Assembly: GCF_019834675.1 (NCBI RefSeq)
Contig: NZ_JABUBU010000004.1
Coordinates: 62,001-126,000 of the forward strand
Length of the DNA stretch: 64,000 bases
Reading direction: 5' to 3'
From: Rhodococcoides corynebacterioides
GTDB taxonomy: Bacteria; Actinomycetota; Actinomycetes; Mycobacteriales; Mycobacteriaceae
This document shows, in pieces, positions 30,918 through 39,713 of the stretch. The stretch's first letter is position 1. Every line of letters begins with the position of its first letter. The position numbers were made by a program, and so were the translations under genes. Below the pieces are notes generated by a model. That model made no database searches. It saw nothing but the letters and a program-made list of their open reading frames with translations, and was not told the origin of the DNA.

Positions 30918-31271
30918 TCAGGCGTGGGCGGCCTCGTACGCCTGCTGCACCTCGGCGGGAATGCGCCCCCGCGGCGCGAGGGTGTACCCCGCTCCGGCGG
31001 CCCACTCCCGCACGGCGCGGGCCGATTCCGGCGAACGCCGGCCGGTCTTGGCCCGTCCCGTCGAGCGCGCCGCGGACGTGCCGGCGGACCGCACCCGCGT
31101 CGCGTGCTCGACGTAGCGGCCGAGGGTGCGGCGGAATTCCGCGGCATTGTCCGGGCCGAGGTCGATTTCGTAGTCGACGCCGTCGATCGAGAAGACGATG
31201 TGTTCACCGTCCTCGCCGAGGGGACTCCGGTCGATATCGTCGACCAGTTCGATCACGACCTTTTTCGCCAT
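30918..31271 (-). CDS. lsr2: Lsr2 nucleoid-associated protein
   Basis: A 117-aa histone-like protein that bridges AT-rich DNA and silences transferred genes. MAKKVVIELVDDIDRSP begins the dimerisation domain (to about residue 55, YEIDLGPDNAAEFRRTLGRYVEHA). A basic linker (RSTGRAKTGRRS) leads to the C-terminal DNA-binding domain with the AT-hook-like PRGRIP. Start ATG 31271 has GAAGGAAG as RBS. A TAGTCT/TTCACC promoter lies upstream. The protein is Lsr2 of the main chromosomal type by length. Confidence 0.97.
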   Translation of the reverse strand: MAKKVVIELVDDIDRSPLGEDGEHIVFSIDGVDYEIDLGPDNAAEFRRTLGRYVEHATRVRSAGTSAARSTGRAKTGRRSPESARAVREWAAGAGYTLAPRGRIPAEVQQAYEAAHA

Positions 31272-31305
31272 TCGCGCTTCCTTCGTCGACCCGGCTGTTT
31301 CGGGC

Positions 31306-31335
31306 AGACTACACGCTTCGGACATTCCGGGTGAA
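31306..31335 (-). promoter_or_regulatory. lsr2 promoter
   Basis: On the minus strand, -35 TTCACC (31335-31330) and -10 TAGTCT (31311-31306) are separated by 18 bp, about 35 bp upstream of the lsr2 start codon. Confidence 0.6.
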
Positions 31336-31520
31336 GGGGCCTCGACGCGCCGTAACCGTCTGTCCGACAGTCGAATAGCGCCGATCGGTCGACGCTCTGT
31401 TCCTGTCTCGATCGGATCACGATTCGCGGACGACAATGGCACGGCGGTCATTTGCGAGGCAGAGACCAGAGACCGGCGACGCGGCGCACGGGGGAGAACG
31501 CCGCCCCGTATCCTCGTCGC

Positions 31521-32537
31521 ATGCCCGGTACGGTTCCCGTCGTTCTCGTCGCCGGCTACCTCGGCTCCGGCAAGACCACGATGCTCAATCACGTCCTCCG
31601 CCGAAATCGCGGCATCCGCCTCGGGGTGATCGTCAACGACTTCGGCTCGATCGACATCGATTCCATGCTCGTGGCCGGGCAGGTCGACTCCGTGATCGGG
31701 CTCGGCAACGGGTGCCTGTGCTGCGCCGTCGACAGCGAGGACCTGGACGAGATGCTCGGCACGCTCACCGGACCGAGCTCCCCGGTCGACGCCGTCGTCA
31801 TCGAGGCCAGTGGACTCGCGGAGCCGCGCGCTCTCATTCGGATGGTGCTCGGCAGTACGCACCCCGGAGTGCGGTACGGCGGGCTCGTCGTGGTCGTGGA
31901 CGCCGTGAACATGACGGACTCGGTGGACCGGCACCCGGAGCTGGGCCACCACCTGGCGCTCGCCGATCTGGTGGTGGTGAACAAGAGCGACCTGGTCGAC
32001 GACGCCCGCCGGACCGAGATGCGTGACCTGGTCCGTCGGCACGCCCCGGGCGCGCCGGTGGTGATCACCGAGCACGGCCGGGTCGACGTGGCCCTGCTGC
32101 TCGACCCGCCGGAGCGGACGGACGACGACGGGCCCCGCCAGCTGAGCCTCGACGACCTCCTCCGCGAGGACGACCACGACCACGACGCGGACCACGAGCA
32201 TCTGCACGACACCTACCGCAGTGTGGCGGTGGAGACGTCGCGTTACGTCGACCCGCGCGCCCTGATCGCGCTGCTGGAGGACCCGCCGGCGGGTCTCTAC
32301 CGGTCGAAGGGCTTCGTCCGCTTCACGACGGGCCGTGGCCGGTTCCTCGTGCAGACCGTCGGGCGGCACATCGTGATCGAACGGGCCCCGGCGCGGGGGA
32401 GCACGGCTCTGGTGTTCCTCGGCGCGGGCATGGACGACGACGTCGACGCGGTACTCCAGGGCGTGTTACGGGATCGCCCCGCGACGGACGAGGAGATGCT
32501 CGTCGTCCACCGCTACCTGCGGAACCAGGAGATCTAG
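31521..32537 (+). CDS. COG0523 (CobW/G3E) metallochaperone GTPase
   Basis: A 338-aa GTPase that delivers a metal to a client protein. It has Walker A GYLGSGKTT (residues 12-20), the metal site CLCC (Cys65, 67, 68), NKSD for guanine specificity, a His/Asp-rich segment (DDHDHDADHEHLHD) near residue 215 and the CobW C-terminal domain (GLYRSKGFVRFTTGRGRF). Zn, Fe or Co is possible; the sequence does not decide. TATCCT (31509-31514) lies 6 nt before ATG, so the transcript may be leaderless. Its stop shares CTAG with the moaE stop on the other strand. Confidence 0.93.
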   Translation: MPGTVPVVLVAGYLGSGKTTMLNHVLRRNRGIRLGVIVNDFGSIDIDSMLVAGQVDSVIGLGNGCLCCAVDSEDLDEMLGTLTGPSSPVDAVVIEASGLAEPRALIRMVLGSTHPGVRYGGLVVVVDAVNMTDSVDRHPELGHHLALADLVVVNKSDLVDDARRTEMRDLVRRHAPGAPVVITEHGRVDVALLLDPPERTDDDGPRQLSLDDLLREDDHDHDADHEHLHDTYRSVAVETSRYVDPRALIALLEDPPAGLYRSKGFVRFTTGRGRFLVQTVGRHIVIERAPARGSTALVFLGAGMDDDVDAVLQGVLRDRPATDEEMLVVHRYLRNQEI

Positions 32538-32947
32538 AGCCCGACCCACTCGCTGGTGCCCTCGGGGAAGCGCTGCCGCTTCCAGATGGGCACCTCGGAT
32601 TTGATGCGGTCGACCAGGGTCTCCAACGCGTCGAACGCGGCGGCGCGGTGCGGGGCGGCCACGGCCGCGACGAGCGCCGTGTCACCGATGGTCAGGTCGC
32701 CGACCCGGTGGACGGCGGCCGTCGGCAACCCGGACGCCGCCGCGGCGTCCTCGCAGCAACGACGCAGGAACGCCTCCGCGTCGGGGTGGGCCTGATACTC
32801 GAGCGCGGACACCGAGCGACCGCCGTCGTGATCGCGGACGACGCCCCAGAACACCAGCACCGCACCGTGAGTCGGTCCGGCGACGAAGTCCGACACGGTC
32901 GCCGGATCGATCGGCTCGGCGGAGATTCGGGCGAGAACGGACGTCAT
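32534..32947 (-). CDS. moaE: Molybdopterin synthase catalytic subunit
   Basis: A 137-aa large subunit of molybdopterin synthase, which transfers sulfur from MoaD thiocarboxylate to precursor Z. Diagnostic sequences are GAVLVFWGVVRDHDGGRSVSALEYQAHPDA and the C-terminal SEVPIWKRQRFPEGTSEWVG with its conserved lysines. Its ATG overlaps the moaC-mog stop (ATGA), so it is the last gene of the moeA-moaC/mog-moaE operon. Confidence 0.96.
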   Translation of the reverse strand: MTSVLARISAEPIDPATVSDFVAGPTHGAVLVFWGVVRDHDGGRSVSALEYQAHPDAEAFLRRCCEDAAAASGLPTAAVHRVGDLTIGDTALVAAVAAPHRAAAFDALETLVDRIKSEVPIWKRQRFPEGTSEWVGL

Positions 32948-33930
32948 TCGTGTGCTCCTCCGCCGCGCACCTGCGCGATCAGGTGATCGAGAATCGGGTC
33001 GAGGACGGACAGGCCATCCTTCACGCCGCCCGGTGACCCGGGCAGGTTGACCACCACCGTGCGCCCGGCCACACCGACCAGCCCGCGGCTCATCGAGGCG
33101 TGCACGGTCGCGCCCAGTCCCACGCGGCGAATCTCCTCGGCGACGCCGGGCAGTTCGCGGTCGAGGATCGCGCGCGTCGCCTCGGGCGTGGCGTCGGTGG
33201 GGGACACACCCGTGCCACCGGTGGTGACGATCAGGGCGGGTCCGCCGTCCAGCGCGTCCTGCAGTCCGGCCGCGATGTCGGCGTCGGCCACCACCACCGG
33301 CCCACGGACGTCGAACGTGCGCTCGGTGAGCCAGGAGACGAGGCGGGGTCCGGTGGTGTCCTCGCGGGTGCCCGCGGCGCCGGCCGTGGACGCGACCACC
33401 ACGACCGCGGTCCGGTCGCCCAACGGCGCGGGCGGCAGGGCGGGCTCCTCGCGCGTCCAGACCCCGCGCTTGCCGCCTTCCTTGCGCAGCAACCGGATTC
33501 CGTCGAGCACCGCGGCGGGATCGACCGCCTTCACCATGTCGTGCAACGTCAGACCGGCCACCGCGACAGCGGTGAGCGCTTCCATTTCCACGCCGGTCCG
33601 GCCGGTGGTGCCCGCGGTCGCTTCGATCGCGATGGTGTCCTCGGCGAGGTCGAACGAGATGGACACCGACGTCAGCGGCAACGGATGGCAGAGCGGGATC
33701 AACTCGGAGGTCTTCTTCGCCCCGCCGATGCCCGCGATCCGCGCGGTGGACAGAACGTCGGCCTTCGGCAGGCCGTCGGCGCGCACCAGCGCGACCACCT
33801 CGGGCGTCGTCCGCAGCACCCCGGCGGCGACGGCGACGCGCGTCGTCTCCCGCTTGGCGCCGACGTCCACCATCCGCGCGCGACCGTCGGAATCGACGTG
33901 GGACAGACCGAACTCGTTCACAGGGGCCAC
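32944..33930 (-). CDS. moaC: MoaC-MogA bifunctional molybdenum cofactor protein
   Basis: A 328-aa fusion of two pathway enzymes normally encoded apart. Residues 1 to about 155 are MoaC, the cyclic pyranopterin monophosphate synthase: [55 protein letters not shown]. Residues 165-328 are MogA/MoaB, the molybdopterin adenylyltransferase: [41 protein letters not shown]. Start is GTG 33930, overlapping the moeA end by 13 bp. The fusion couples an early and a late step. Confidence 0.95.
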   Translation of the reverse strand: MAPVNEFGLSHVDSDGRARMVDVGAKRETTRVAVAAGVLRTTPEVVALVRADGLPKADVLSTARIAGIGGAKKTSELIPLCHPLPLTSVSISFDLAEDTIAIEATAGTTGRTGVEMEALTAVAVAGLTLHDMVKAVDPAAVLDGIRLLRKEGGKRGVWTREEPALPPAPLGDRTAVVVVASTAGAAGTREDTTGPRLVSWLTERTFDVRGPVVVADADIAAGLQDALDGGPALIVTTGGTGVSPTDATPEATRAILDRELPGVAEEIRRVGLGATVHASMSRGLVGVAGRTVVVNLPGSPGGVKDGLSVLDPILDHLIAQVRGGGAHE

Positions 33931-35114
33931 ACTCGCACAGTGGCGCCGGCGGGGACCTCGGTGGTGTCCTCGGGCAGGTCGACGAGGACGTCGGCGGCGG
34001 CCAGGGAGGCCACCAGGTGCGAGCCGGGGCCGGAGGTGGTGATCCCGCCCGGGGTGCGTCGGCCGCGCAGGAACTGACGCTTGCCGGGGATCGAGCGCAC
34101 CGCGTCCACCAGGATCGCGTCGTCGGGACGCAGTGCCGGGAGTCCGGCGAGGTCACGGAGGACCGGCCGGGCGAAGATCAGGTACGAGACCAGGGTGCTC
34201 ACCGGATTGCCGGGGAAGCTGATCACGGGCGTGCCGTCGAGGTCGGTCCAGCCCTGCGGCCCGCCCGGCTGCATGCCCACGTGGCCGAAGGTGCCGCCGC
34301 GCGGTCCCAGGACGTCGCGGACCACCTCGAAATCGCCCATGGACACCCCACCGGACGTGACGACGACGTCCGCCCGCGTCAGCGCGTCGTCGAGCACCGC
34401 GGCGAAGTGCTCGGCGGAGTCGGTGCTGCGGGTCCGGACGGTCACCTCCGCGCCGTCGGCGATCGCGGCGGCGGCGAGGGTGGGCCCGTTGGAGTCGTAG
34501 AGGCACCCCGGGCCGGGTTCCGTTCCGGGCGCGACCAGTTCGGCTCCGGTGGCGACGACCGCCACGCGCAGGCGAGGCCGCACCGCCACGCTCGCGTGAC
34601 CGACGGCGACGATCGCGCCCACGTGGCGCGCCTCGAGCCGTGTCCCCGCCGGGACGACGACGTCGCCCACTCGGACGTCGCTGCCCTGCTCGCGGACGTA
34701 CTCGCCGGATCGCCGGGACCGCCCGATCCGCACACGACCACCGACGGCCTCCGTGTCCTCCACGGGGACGACCGCGTCGGCCCCGCGGGGGACGGGCGCG
34801 CCGGTCATGATCTTGCGGGCCGTGCCGGGGACGTGCGCGTCGCCGCCGTCGTCTCCCGCGGCGACCACTCCGGTGACGTCGAGCTCGACCGGGACCTCGG
34901 CCACCGCGGCAGCATCCACCGCGTATCCGTCCATCTGCGAGTTGCGGAAGCTCGGAACGTCAATCAGCGCGCGCAGATCGGTGTGGGCGACGCGTCCGTG
35001 GGCATCCTCCACGGCGACGGTGTCCGGCCCGCGGCGGGACAGTGCCGTCCGGATCAGCCGGTCGACCAGAGCGGCGTGATCGGCCACCGAACGTGTGCTG
35101 TGCCCCTGCGTCAT
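33918..35114 (-). CDS. moeA: Molybdopterin molybdenumtransferase
   Basis: A 398-aa MoeA that inserts molybdate into adenylylated molybdopterin. Features: [61 protein letters not shown] and [28 protein letters not shown]. The C-terminal domain IV is short. Start ATG 35114; it is first in the minus-strand operon and divergent from moaA with a 66-bp gap, which holds a CATACT -10-like box for moaA. Confidence 0.96.
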   Translation of the reverse strand: MTQGHSTRSVADHAALVDRLIRTALSRRGPDTVAVEDAHGRVAHTDLRALIDVPSFRNSQMDGYAVDAAAVAEVPVELDVTGVVAAGDDGGDAHVPGTARKIMTGAPVPRGADAVVPVEDTEAVGGRVRIGRSRRSGEYVREQGSDVRVGDVVVPAGTRLEARHVGAIVAVGHASVAVRPRLRVAVVATGAELVAPGTEPGPGCLYDSNGPTLAAAAIADGAEVTVRTRSTDSAEHFAAVLDDALTRADVVVTSGGVSMGDFEVVRDVLGPRGGTFGHVGMQPGGPQGWTDLDGTPVISFPGNPVSTLVSYLIFARPVLRDLAGLPALRPDDAILVDAVRSIPGKRQFLRGRRTPGGITTSGPGSHLVASLAAADVLVDLPEDTTEVPAGATVRVWPL

Positions 35115-35180
35115 CGGTTCATCGTAGGAGCCGGGCATACTCGGACGAGACAGCCGAGACGGAACGAGGAGGTGAGACCG

Positions 35181-36239
35181 GTGACAGTGGTGAGCATGGG
35201 GATTCCCCGACTGCCGGGTCAGCGCTCCCTCGCGGCCGACCGCCCGGACGTCCCCGTCCTGCTGGACCGCTTCGGCCGCGTGGCTCGCGACCTGCGCATC
35301 TCGGTCACGGAGAAGTGCTCGCTGCGCTGTACCTACTGCATGCCCGCCGAGGGACTGCCCGGGCTGGACGCGGAGCAGGTGCTGAGTGCCGCCGAGATCG
35401 CCCGGTTGGTCGGGGTCGCGCACCGCGAACTCGGCGTCCGGGAGGTGCGGTTCACCGGCGGGGAACCGTTGGTGCGCAAGGACATCGTCGACATCGTGGC
35501 CCGGTCCGCGACCGCCGCGCCCGACGTGGCGCTGTCGATGACCACCAACGGCATCGGTCTCGACCGCCGCGCCGCGGCACTCGTGCAGGCCGGGCTCGGG
35601 CGCGTGAACATCTCCCTCGACACGGTCGACCGCGCGCACTTCGCCGCGCTGACCCGGCGCGACCGGCTCCCGGCCGTCCTCGCCGGCATCGACGGGGCGC
35701 TGGCCGCCGGTCTGGCGCCGGTCAAGATCAACGCCGTCCTCATGCGCGAGACGCTCGCGGGAGCGGCCGACCTGCTCGCGTGGTGCCTCGAGCGGGGAGT
35801 GGCGCTGCGGTTCATCGAGCAGATGCCGCTCGACGCCGACCGGGAGTGGGCCCGCTCGACCATGGTGCCCGCCGCGGAACTGCTGGCCGTCCTGCGCGAA
35901 CGATTCGACCTGACGGAGATCGGCCGGTCCGACCCGTCGGCACCCGCCGAGGAGTGGACCGTCGACGGCGGTCCGGCGACGGTCGGCATCATCGCCTCCG
36001 TCACCCGATCTTTCTGCTCCGACTGCGACCGCACCCGGCTCACCGCCGAGGGCACGGTCCGATCCTGCCTGTTCAGCGACGTCGAGACCGACCTGCGCGC
36101 GGTGCTGCGCCGCGGCGCCGACGACGCCGAGATCGCCGACCTCTGGCGCGGCGCGATGTGGGAGAAGAGCGCCGGCCACGGCATGGACGACGCGGGTTTC
36201 GTCCCGCCGGAGCGATCGATGGGGGCCATCGGTGGTTGA
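35181..36239 (+). CDS. moaA: GTP 3',8-cyclase
   Basis: A 352-aa radical-SAM enzyme catalysing the first step from GTP. The SAM cluster is CSLRCTYC and the second cluster is FCSDCDRTR...RSCLF near residue 275. Substrate residues [13 protein letters not shown] and SMTTNGIGL are present and the C-terminal GG is intact (AIGG). GTG 35181 is chosen for the AGGAGG at 35167-35172; GTG 35172 and ATG 35196 are alternatives. It overlaps moaD by eight bases. Confidence 0.97.
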   Translation: MTVVSMGIPRLPGQRSLAADRPDVPVLLDRFGRVARDLRISVTEKCSLRCTYCMPAEGLPGLDAEQVLSAAEIARLVGVAHRELGVREVRFTGGEPLVRKDIVDIVARSATAAPDVALSMTTNGIGLDRRAAALVQAGLGRVNISLDTVDRAHFAALTRRDRLPAVLAGIDGALAAGLAPVKINAVLMRETLAGAADLLAWCLERGVALRFIEQMPLDADREWARSTMVPAAELLAVLRERFDLTEIGRSDPSAPAEEWTVDGGPATVGIIASVTRSFCSDCDRTRLTAEGTVRSCLFSDVETDLRAVLRRGADDAEIADLWRGAMWEKSAGHGMDDAGFVPPERSMGAIGG

Positions 36240-36474
36240 GGTGCGCTACTTCGCCGGGGCGGCCGACGCGGCCGGAACCTCCGCCGAGACGCTCGACGCG
36301 ACGCCGGACCTCACCGTCGGCGAACTCAAGGCCCTGCTGTCCGCACGCCACGGCGCGCGGCTCACGCCCGTCCTGGACGTCGCCGTCTTCCTCGTCGGCG
36401 ACGAGATGATCCGCGACGACGCCCGCACGGTCGGTCCGCGGGTCGACGTCCTGCCGCCGTTCGCGGGCGGATGA
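36232..36474 (+). CDS. moaD: Molybdopterin synthase sulfur carrier subunit
   Basis: An 80-aa ubiquitin-fold protein. The C-terminal PPFAGG carries the Gly-Gly that is activated and thiocarboxylated; [12 protein letters not shown] and [10 protein letters not shown] match the fold. GTG 36232 overlaps the end of moaA and its TGA overlaps the next ATG, so expression of the trio is coupled. It partners with MoaE encoded 3.3 kb away on the opposite strand. Confidence 0.94.
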   Translation: MVEVRYFAGAADAAGTSAETLDATPDLTVGELKALLSARHGARLTPVLDVAVFLVGDEMIRDDARTVGPRVDVLPPFAGG

Positions 36475-37250
36475 CACTCCGCGAGTCTCCGGACGACGTC
36501 GTCAAGCGGCGTGCGGACGCCCATCCGAACTTCTTTCCGGCCGAGGCGGCCGGTCTGGCGTGGTTGGCCGACGGGGGAGCGCGGACCGCGCGGGTGATCG
36601 AGGTCGACCGCGAGCACATTCGCCTGGAACGCGTTCCCTCCGCGCGGCCGACGCGCGAAGCGGCCGAGGAGTTCGGGCGCATGCTGGCGCGCACCCACGC
36701 CGCCGGCGCTCGGGGGTTCGGCTGCCCACCCGACGGCATCGACGGGACCCTCTTCATCGGCAACCGCACGATGACGTCGACCGTCCACGCGTCGTGGGGC
36801 GAGTTCTACGCGGCCGAGCGGGTGCTGCCGTACCTGCGGGTGGCGGTGGACGCGGGCACCGTGACCGCCGACGAGGCCGCCCTGGTGGAGCGAGCCTGCG
36901 CGCTCGTGGCGTCGGGCGTCGTCGATCCGGTGGGCGGCGCCGACCGCGTCCACGGCGACCTGTGGACCGGCAACGTCCTGTGGTCGCCGGACGGCGTCGT
37001 GCTCATCGACCCGGCCGCGCACGGTGGTCATCGCGAGACGGATCTGGCGATGCTCGCCCTGTTCGGCTGCCCGTTCCTCACCGCGATCCACGACGGATAT
37101 CGGGACGTGGGCACGCTCGACGACGGGTGGGAGGACCGCACGCCGATCCATCAGCTGCACCCGCTCGCCGTGCACGCGGCCGGGCACGGACGCAGTTACG
37201 GCGAGTCGCTGGCGACGGCCGCGGCGGAGACGGTGCGCCTACTCGGGTGA
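36471..37250 (+). CDS. Fructosamine-3-kinase-like protein
   Basis: A 259-aa kinase-fold protein. RVHGDLWTGNVLWSPDG is the catalytic loop, LIDPAAHGGHRETDLAML the metal-binding part and FFPAEAAGLAWL the N-terminal landmark. Family members phosphorylate ketosamine adducts on proteins so they decompose (deglycation). ATG 36471 overlaps the moaD stop (ATGA), so it is probably co-expressed with moaA-moaD, an association with no obvious biochemical reason. The 3' end overlaps the convergent tetR by 12 bp. Confidence 0.93.
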   Translation: MTLRESPDDVVKRRADAHPNFFPAEAAGLAWLADGGARTARVIEVDREHIRLERVPSARPTREAAEEFGRMLARTHAAGARGFGCPPDGIDGTLFIGNRTMTSTVHASWGEFYAAERVLPYLRVAVDAGTVTADEAALVERACALVASGVVDPVGGADRVHGDLWTGNVLWSPDGVVLIDPAAHGGHRETDLAMLALFGCPFLTAIHDGYRDVGTLDDGWEDRTPIHQLHPLAVHAAGHGRSYGESLATAAAETVRLLG

Positions 37251-37850
37251 CCCGGCCGGTCGGGTGACACGCAGGACCAGGTCCTCCCAGCCCGCCACGA
37301 GGCGCTCGGGCGTCATGCGGCCGTCGCGCAGTTGGTGGAGCACGACGGTGGCTTCGAGCGGGGCCAGAACAGCGTAGGTCAGCAGTTCGACGTCGCCCTC
37401 GACGGGCACGGCCCGCAGCAGTCCCGCGACGTGAGTGAAGCCGACGGCCCAGGCGGGGGCGGCGAAGCGGGACGAGCCGGAGTTCTCGGCGGCGCGTAGG
37501 AGCTCGCCCTGGACCTCGACGACACCGAAGCGCGCGCGCCCGTAGGCGAGCAGGCGGTCGAGCGGCGGGGCGCCGGGGCCGAGGGGCGGGGGGCCGAACA
37601 TGAAGGACTGCTGCAGGGCGGTCTCGGTGTGGTCGAGCAGGGCCAGCATCAGTCCGGAGCGGCTGCCGAAGCGGCGGAACACTGTGCCCTTGCCCACACC
37701 GGCACGGGCGGCGACGGCGTCCATGGTGAGCCCGTCGGGGCCGCGCTCGTCGACCAGCGCCACGGCCGCATCGAGCAGCAACCGGCGGTTTCGTGCCGCG
37801 TCGCAGCGTTCGGTGTCGCCGTTCGCCAGGGGGAGCAGGGCGTCTGTCAC
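37239..37850 (-). CDS. TetR-family repressor beside an FMN reductase
   Basis: A 203-aa TetR regulator with HTH at about residues 20-65 (RNRRLLLDAAVALVDERGPDGLTMDAVAARAGVGKGTVFRRFGSRSGLM). Start is GTG 37850. It is divergent from the NADPH-FMN reductase gene and the gap carries a 20-bp palindrome-like site at 37877-37896. From memory, mycobacterial Rv3055 (TetR) and Rv3054c (FMN reductase) show the same arrangement. The regulator probably represses both genes. Confidence 0.93.
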   Translation of the reverse strand: MTDALLPLANGDTERCDAARNRRLLLDAAVALVDERGPDGLTMDAVAARAGVGKGTVFRRFGSRSGLMLALLDHTETALQQSFMFGPPPLGPGAPPLDRLLAYGRARFGVVEVQGELLRAAENSGSSRFAAPAWAVGFTHVAGLLRAVPVEGDVELLTYAVLAPLEATVVLHQLRDGRMTPERLVAGWEDLVLRVTRPAGSPE

Positions 37851-37876
37851 ACCGTCAGCTTACGCATGCGGAACAA

Positions 37877-37896
37877 AAGTGGACTATGGTCCGGTT
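37877..37896. promoter_or_regulatory. Candidate TetR operator
   Basis: AAGTGGACTATGGTCCGGTT: inverted arms AAGTGGAC/GTCCGGTT (6 of 8 paired) around TATG, with GGAC/GTCC perfect. TATGGT inside it (37885-37890) also fits a -10 box for the reductase gene, so bound repressor would block it. Confidence 0.7.
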
Positions 37897-37944
37897 GTTC
37901 GTCGGGGTACTCCCGGATCGATCACCGTCTGCGAAAGGACCACC

Positions 37945-38502
37945 ATGTCTCGCGTCATCGCCCTCGTCGGCAGCCTCCGTGCCGAGTCCGTCACCCGCCG
38001 CCTCGCCGAGACCGCCGCGTCCGTCGCGCCCGAGGGCGTCGTGGTCGACATCTTCGAGGGCCTCGGCGACCTCCCCTTCTACAACGAGGACATCGACAAC
38101 GCCGACGCCCTCACCGCCCACCCGGCCGTCGATCGCCTGCGGACGGCCGTCGTCGACGCCGACGCCGTGCTGCTGCTCACGCCCGAGTACAACGGCACGA
38201 TTCCCGCCGTGCTGAAGAACGCCATCGACTGGGCGTCGCGTCCGTTCGGTGCCGGCTCGATCAAGGGCAAGCCGACCGCGGTCATCAGCTCCTCGCCGAG
38301 CGCGAACGCCGCCCGCTGGGCCAAGGACGACACGGCGAAGGCCGCGCGCATCGCCGGGGCCACCGTGCTCGACGACGCCGACCTGGCCATCGGCAGCATC
38401 CTCTCCGCCATCGACGGCAAGCACCCCCGTGACAACTCACAGATCGCGGGCGACGTCGCTGCCGTGGTCACCGCTCTCGACGCCGCGCTCGTCGACGCGT
38501 GA
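37945..38502 (+). CDS. NADPH-dependent FMN reductase
   Basis: A 185-aa flavodoxin-fold enzyme. VGSLRAESVTRRLAE binds the FMN phosphate, LLTPEYNGTIPAVLKNAIDWASRP is the characteristic motif, followed by KPTAVISSSPS. It reduces FMN or quinones with NAD(P)H and could be protective against electrophiles or supply reduced flavin. Start ATG 37945 has GAAAGGA as RBS. Control by the divergent TetR is likely; a 15-bp hairpin follows. Confidence 0.94.
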   Translation: MSRVIALVGSLRAESVTRRLAETAASVAPEGVVVDIFEGLGDLPFYNEDIDNADALTAHPAVDRLRTAVVDADAVLLLTPEYNGTIPAVLKNAIDWASRPFGAGSIKGKPTAVISSSPSANAARWAKDDTAKAARIAGATVLDDADLAIGSILSAIDGKHPRDNSQIAGDVAAVVTALDAALVDA

Positions 38503-38508
38503 CGACGC

Positions 38509-38541
38509 CGGGTGGGCGCGTCGCCGCGACGCGCCCACCCG
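38509..38541 (+). terminator. Hairpin terminator after the FMN reductase gene
   Basis: A 15-bp perfect stem, 38509-38523 with 38527-38541 (CGGGTGGGCGCGTCG and its complement), loop CCG. No T-tract follows. Confidence 0.82.
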
Positions 38542-38593
38542 TCGCGACACGCCGTGATTTCCCGGTTCGGCCCAGGTAATTCCACGACTGTCA

Positions 38594-38641
38594 TTACAAG
38601 TTGTGGTGTTGCCTTGCTCTGTCGGACACCAGGTGTAGTGT
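38594..38641 (+). promoter_or_regulatory. Two NrdR-box-like sites and the nrdH promoter
   Basis: Box 1 TTACAAGTTGTGGTGT (38594-38609) and box 2 ACACCAGGTGTAGTGT (38626-38641) resemble the NrdR consensus ACACWATATMTWGTGT. Their 32-bp spacing is three helical turns, as in known nrd promoters. -35 TTGCTC (38614-38619) and -10 TAGTGT (38636-38641) fit a promoter covered by box 2. NrdR should therefore repress when dATP is sufficient (established for nrd operons; inferred here). Confidence 0.72.
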
Positions 38642-38874
38642 CTGGAACTACGAGAGGCCACCACGGCTCCGGCCCGCGAGTCGGGGACGCCAGGCCTCCG
38701 GGCGGGGTGTCGTCGACCGACACCGGCACGGCCTCTCGGGGCCGACGTCGGGGGGTCGGAGGCTCTGTGGTCGGCACCAGCATCGCGTCACCAGCATCGT
38801 CCGAACACCGCACCGTCCGAACACCCGCACCGCCAGCACGCGACACCCGTCACGCGAGAGAACGAGGACACCCG
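38642..38874 (+). other. Long nrdH leader; candidate structured RNA
   Basis: With a start near 38648 the leader is about 227 nt. 38651-38659 (CGAGAGGCC) pairs perfectly with 38730-38738 (GGCCTCTCG), enclosing two hairpins, CCCG-CGAGT-CGGG (38673-38685) and GGTGTCG-TCGAC-CGACACC (38706-38724). This gives a three-way-junction-like fold starting three bases after the predicted transcript start. The rest has two direct repeats (CACCAGCATCG, GTCCGAACACC). I see no ORF with a good RBS and no match to riboswitches I know. Confidence 0.5.
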
Positions 38875-39117
38875 ATGAGCGCCACCACCGTCACCGTCTA
38901 CACCAAGCCCGCGTGCGTCCAGTGCAAGGCGACCTACCGCGCCCTCGACAACGCCGGTGTCGAGTACGACGTGGTGGACATCTCGCTCGACCCCGAGGCC
39001 CGCGACTACGTGATGGCGCTCGGCTACCTGCAGGCCCCCGTCGTCGTCGCCGGCGACGAGCACTGGTCCGGCTTCCGCCCGGATCGCATCAAGTCGATCG
39101 TCACCGCCGCTGCCTGA
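38875..39117 (+). CDS. nrdH: NrdH-redoxin
   Basis: An 80-aa glutaredoxin-like protein that supplies electrons to class Ib ribonucleotide reductase. The active site is CVQC (Cys14, Cys17), and GYLQAPVVVAGDEHWSGFRPDRI is the typical NrdH C-terminal half (thioredoxin-like WSGFRPD). Start ATG 38875 is preceded by GAGGACA. It is the first gene of the nrdHIE operon, behind the NrdR-like sites. Confidence 0.97.
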   Translation: MSATTVTVYTKPACVQCKATYRALDNAGVEYDVVDISLDPEARDYVMALGYLQAPVVVAGDEHWSGFRPDRIKSIVTAAA

Positions 39118-39216
39118 AGCGCCCCGGTCGTCCCGGAGGGCGATCAGTAGTCCGGTCGGCCCCGCGGGTCGACGTGGACATCGGTGTCCGTCGTCGTCGT
39201 GCGGGAGGTGAGAAGC

Positions 39217-39702
39217 GTGACCGAGTCCCTGGTCTACTTCTCCAGCGCGTCCGAGAACACCCACCGGTTCGTCCGCAAACTGAATCTGCCCGCGACGCGC
39301 ATCCCGATCTCGTCGCGTGACGCGGCACTGCACGTCGACCGTCCGTACGTGTTGGTCCTGCCGACGTACGGCGGCGGACTGACGGCCACGGGACGCGACA
39401 CGTCGTACGTCCCCAAGCCCGTCATCCGGTTCCTCAACGATCCCCACAACCGCTCTCTGATCCGCGCGGTCATCGCGGCCGGCAACACCAACTTCGGGGA
39501 GTCGTACTGCTTCGCGGGTGACGTGATCGCCGCGAAGTGCCACGTTCCCTATCTCTACCGCTTCGAGTTGATGGGCACTCCCGAGGACGTCGACCGCGTC
39601 CGCGAGGGACTCGCCCAGTTCTGGGACCGCCACGACGGTGAGAACCCGAGTGGCGCCACCCGGCCCGCTGACACGACCCGCATCATCACCGCCACCCCGT
39701 AG
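39217..39702 (+). CDS. nrdI: NrdI flavodoxin-like activator
   Basis: A 161-aa flavodoxin-like protein that oxidises the dimanganese centre of Nrd[19 protein letters not shown] is the FMN loop; [26 protein letters not shown] and [34 protein letters not shown] are conserved. GTG 39217 follows GGGAGGTG. Eleven bases separate its stop from nrdE, so co-translation is likely. Its presence implies a Mn-dependent class Ib enzyme. Confidence 0.97.
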   Translation: MTESLVYFSSASENTHRFVRKLNLPATRIPISSRDAALHVDRPYVLVLPTYGGGLTATGRDTSYVPKPVIRFLNDPHNRSLIRAVIAAGNTNFGESYCFAGDVIAAKCHVPYLYRFELMGTPEDVDRVREGLAQFWDRHDGENPSGATRPADTTRIITATP

Positions 39703-39713
39703 GAGTTACGCCC

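Noticed and set aside
38642-38874. Cobalamin (B12) riboswitch upstream of nrdH
   Set aside because: The conserved B12-box sequence and the usual GCCACTG core are absent, and class Ib enzymes do not use B12.
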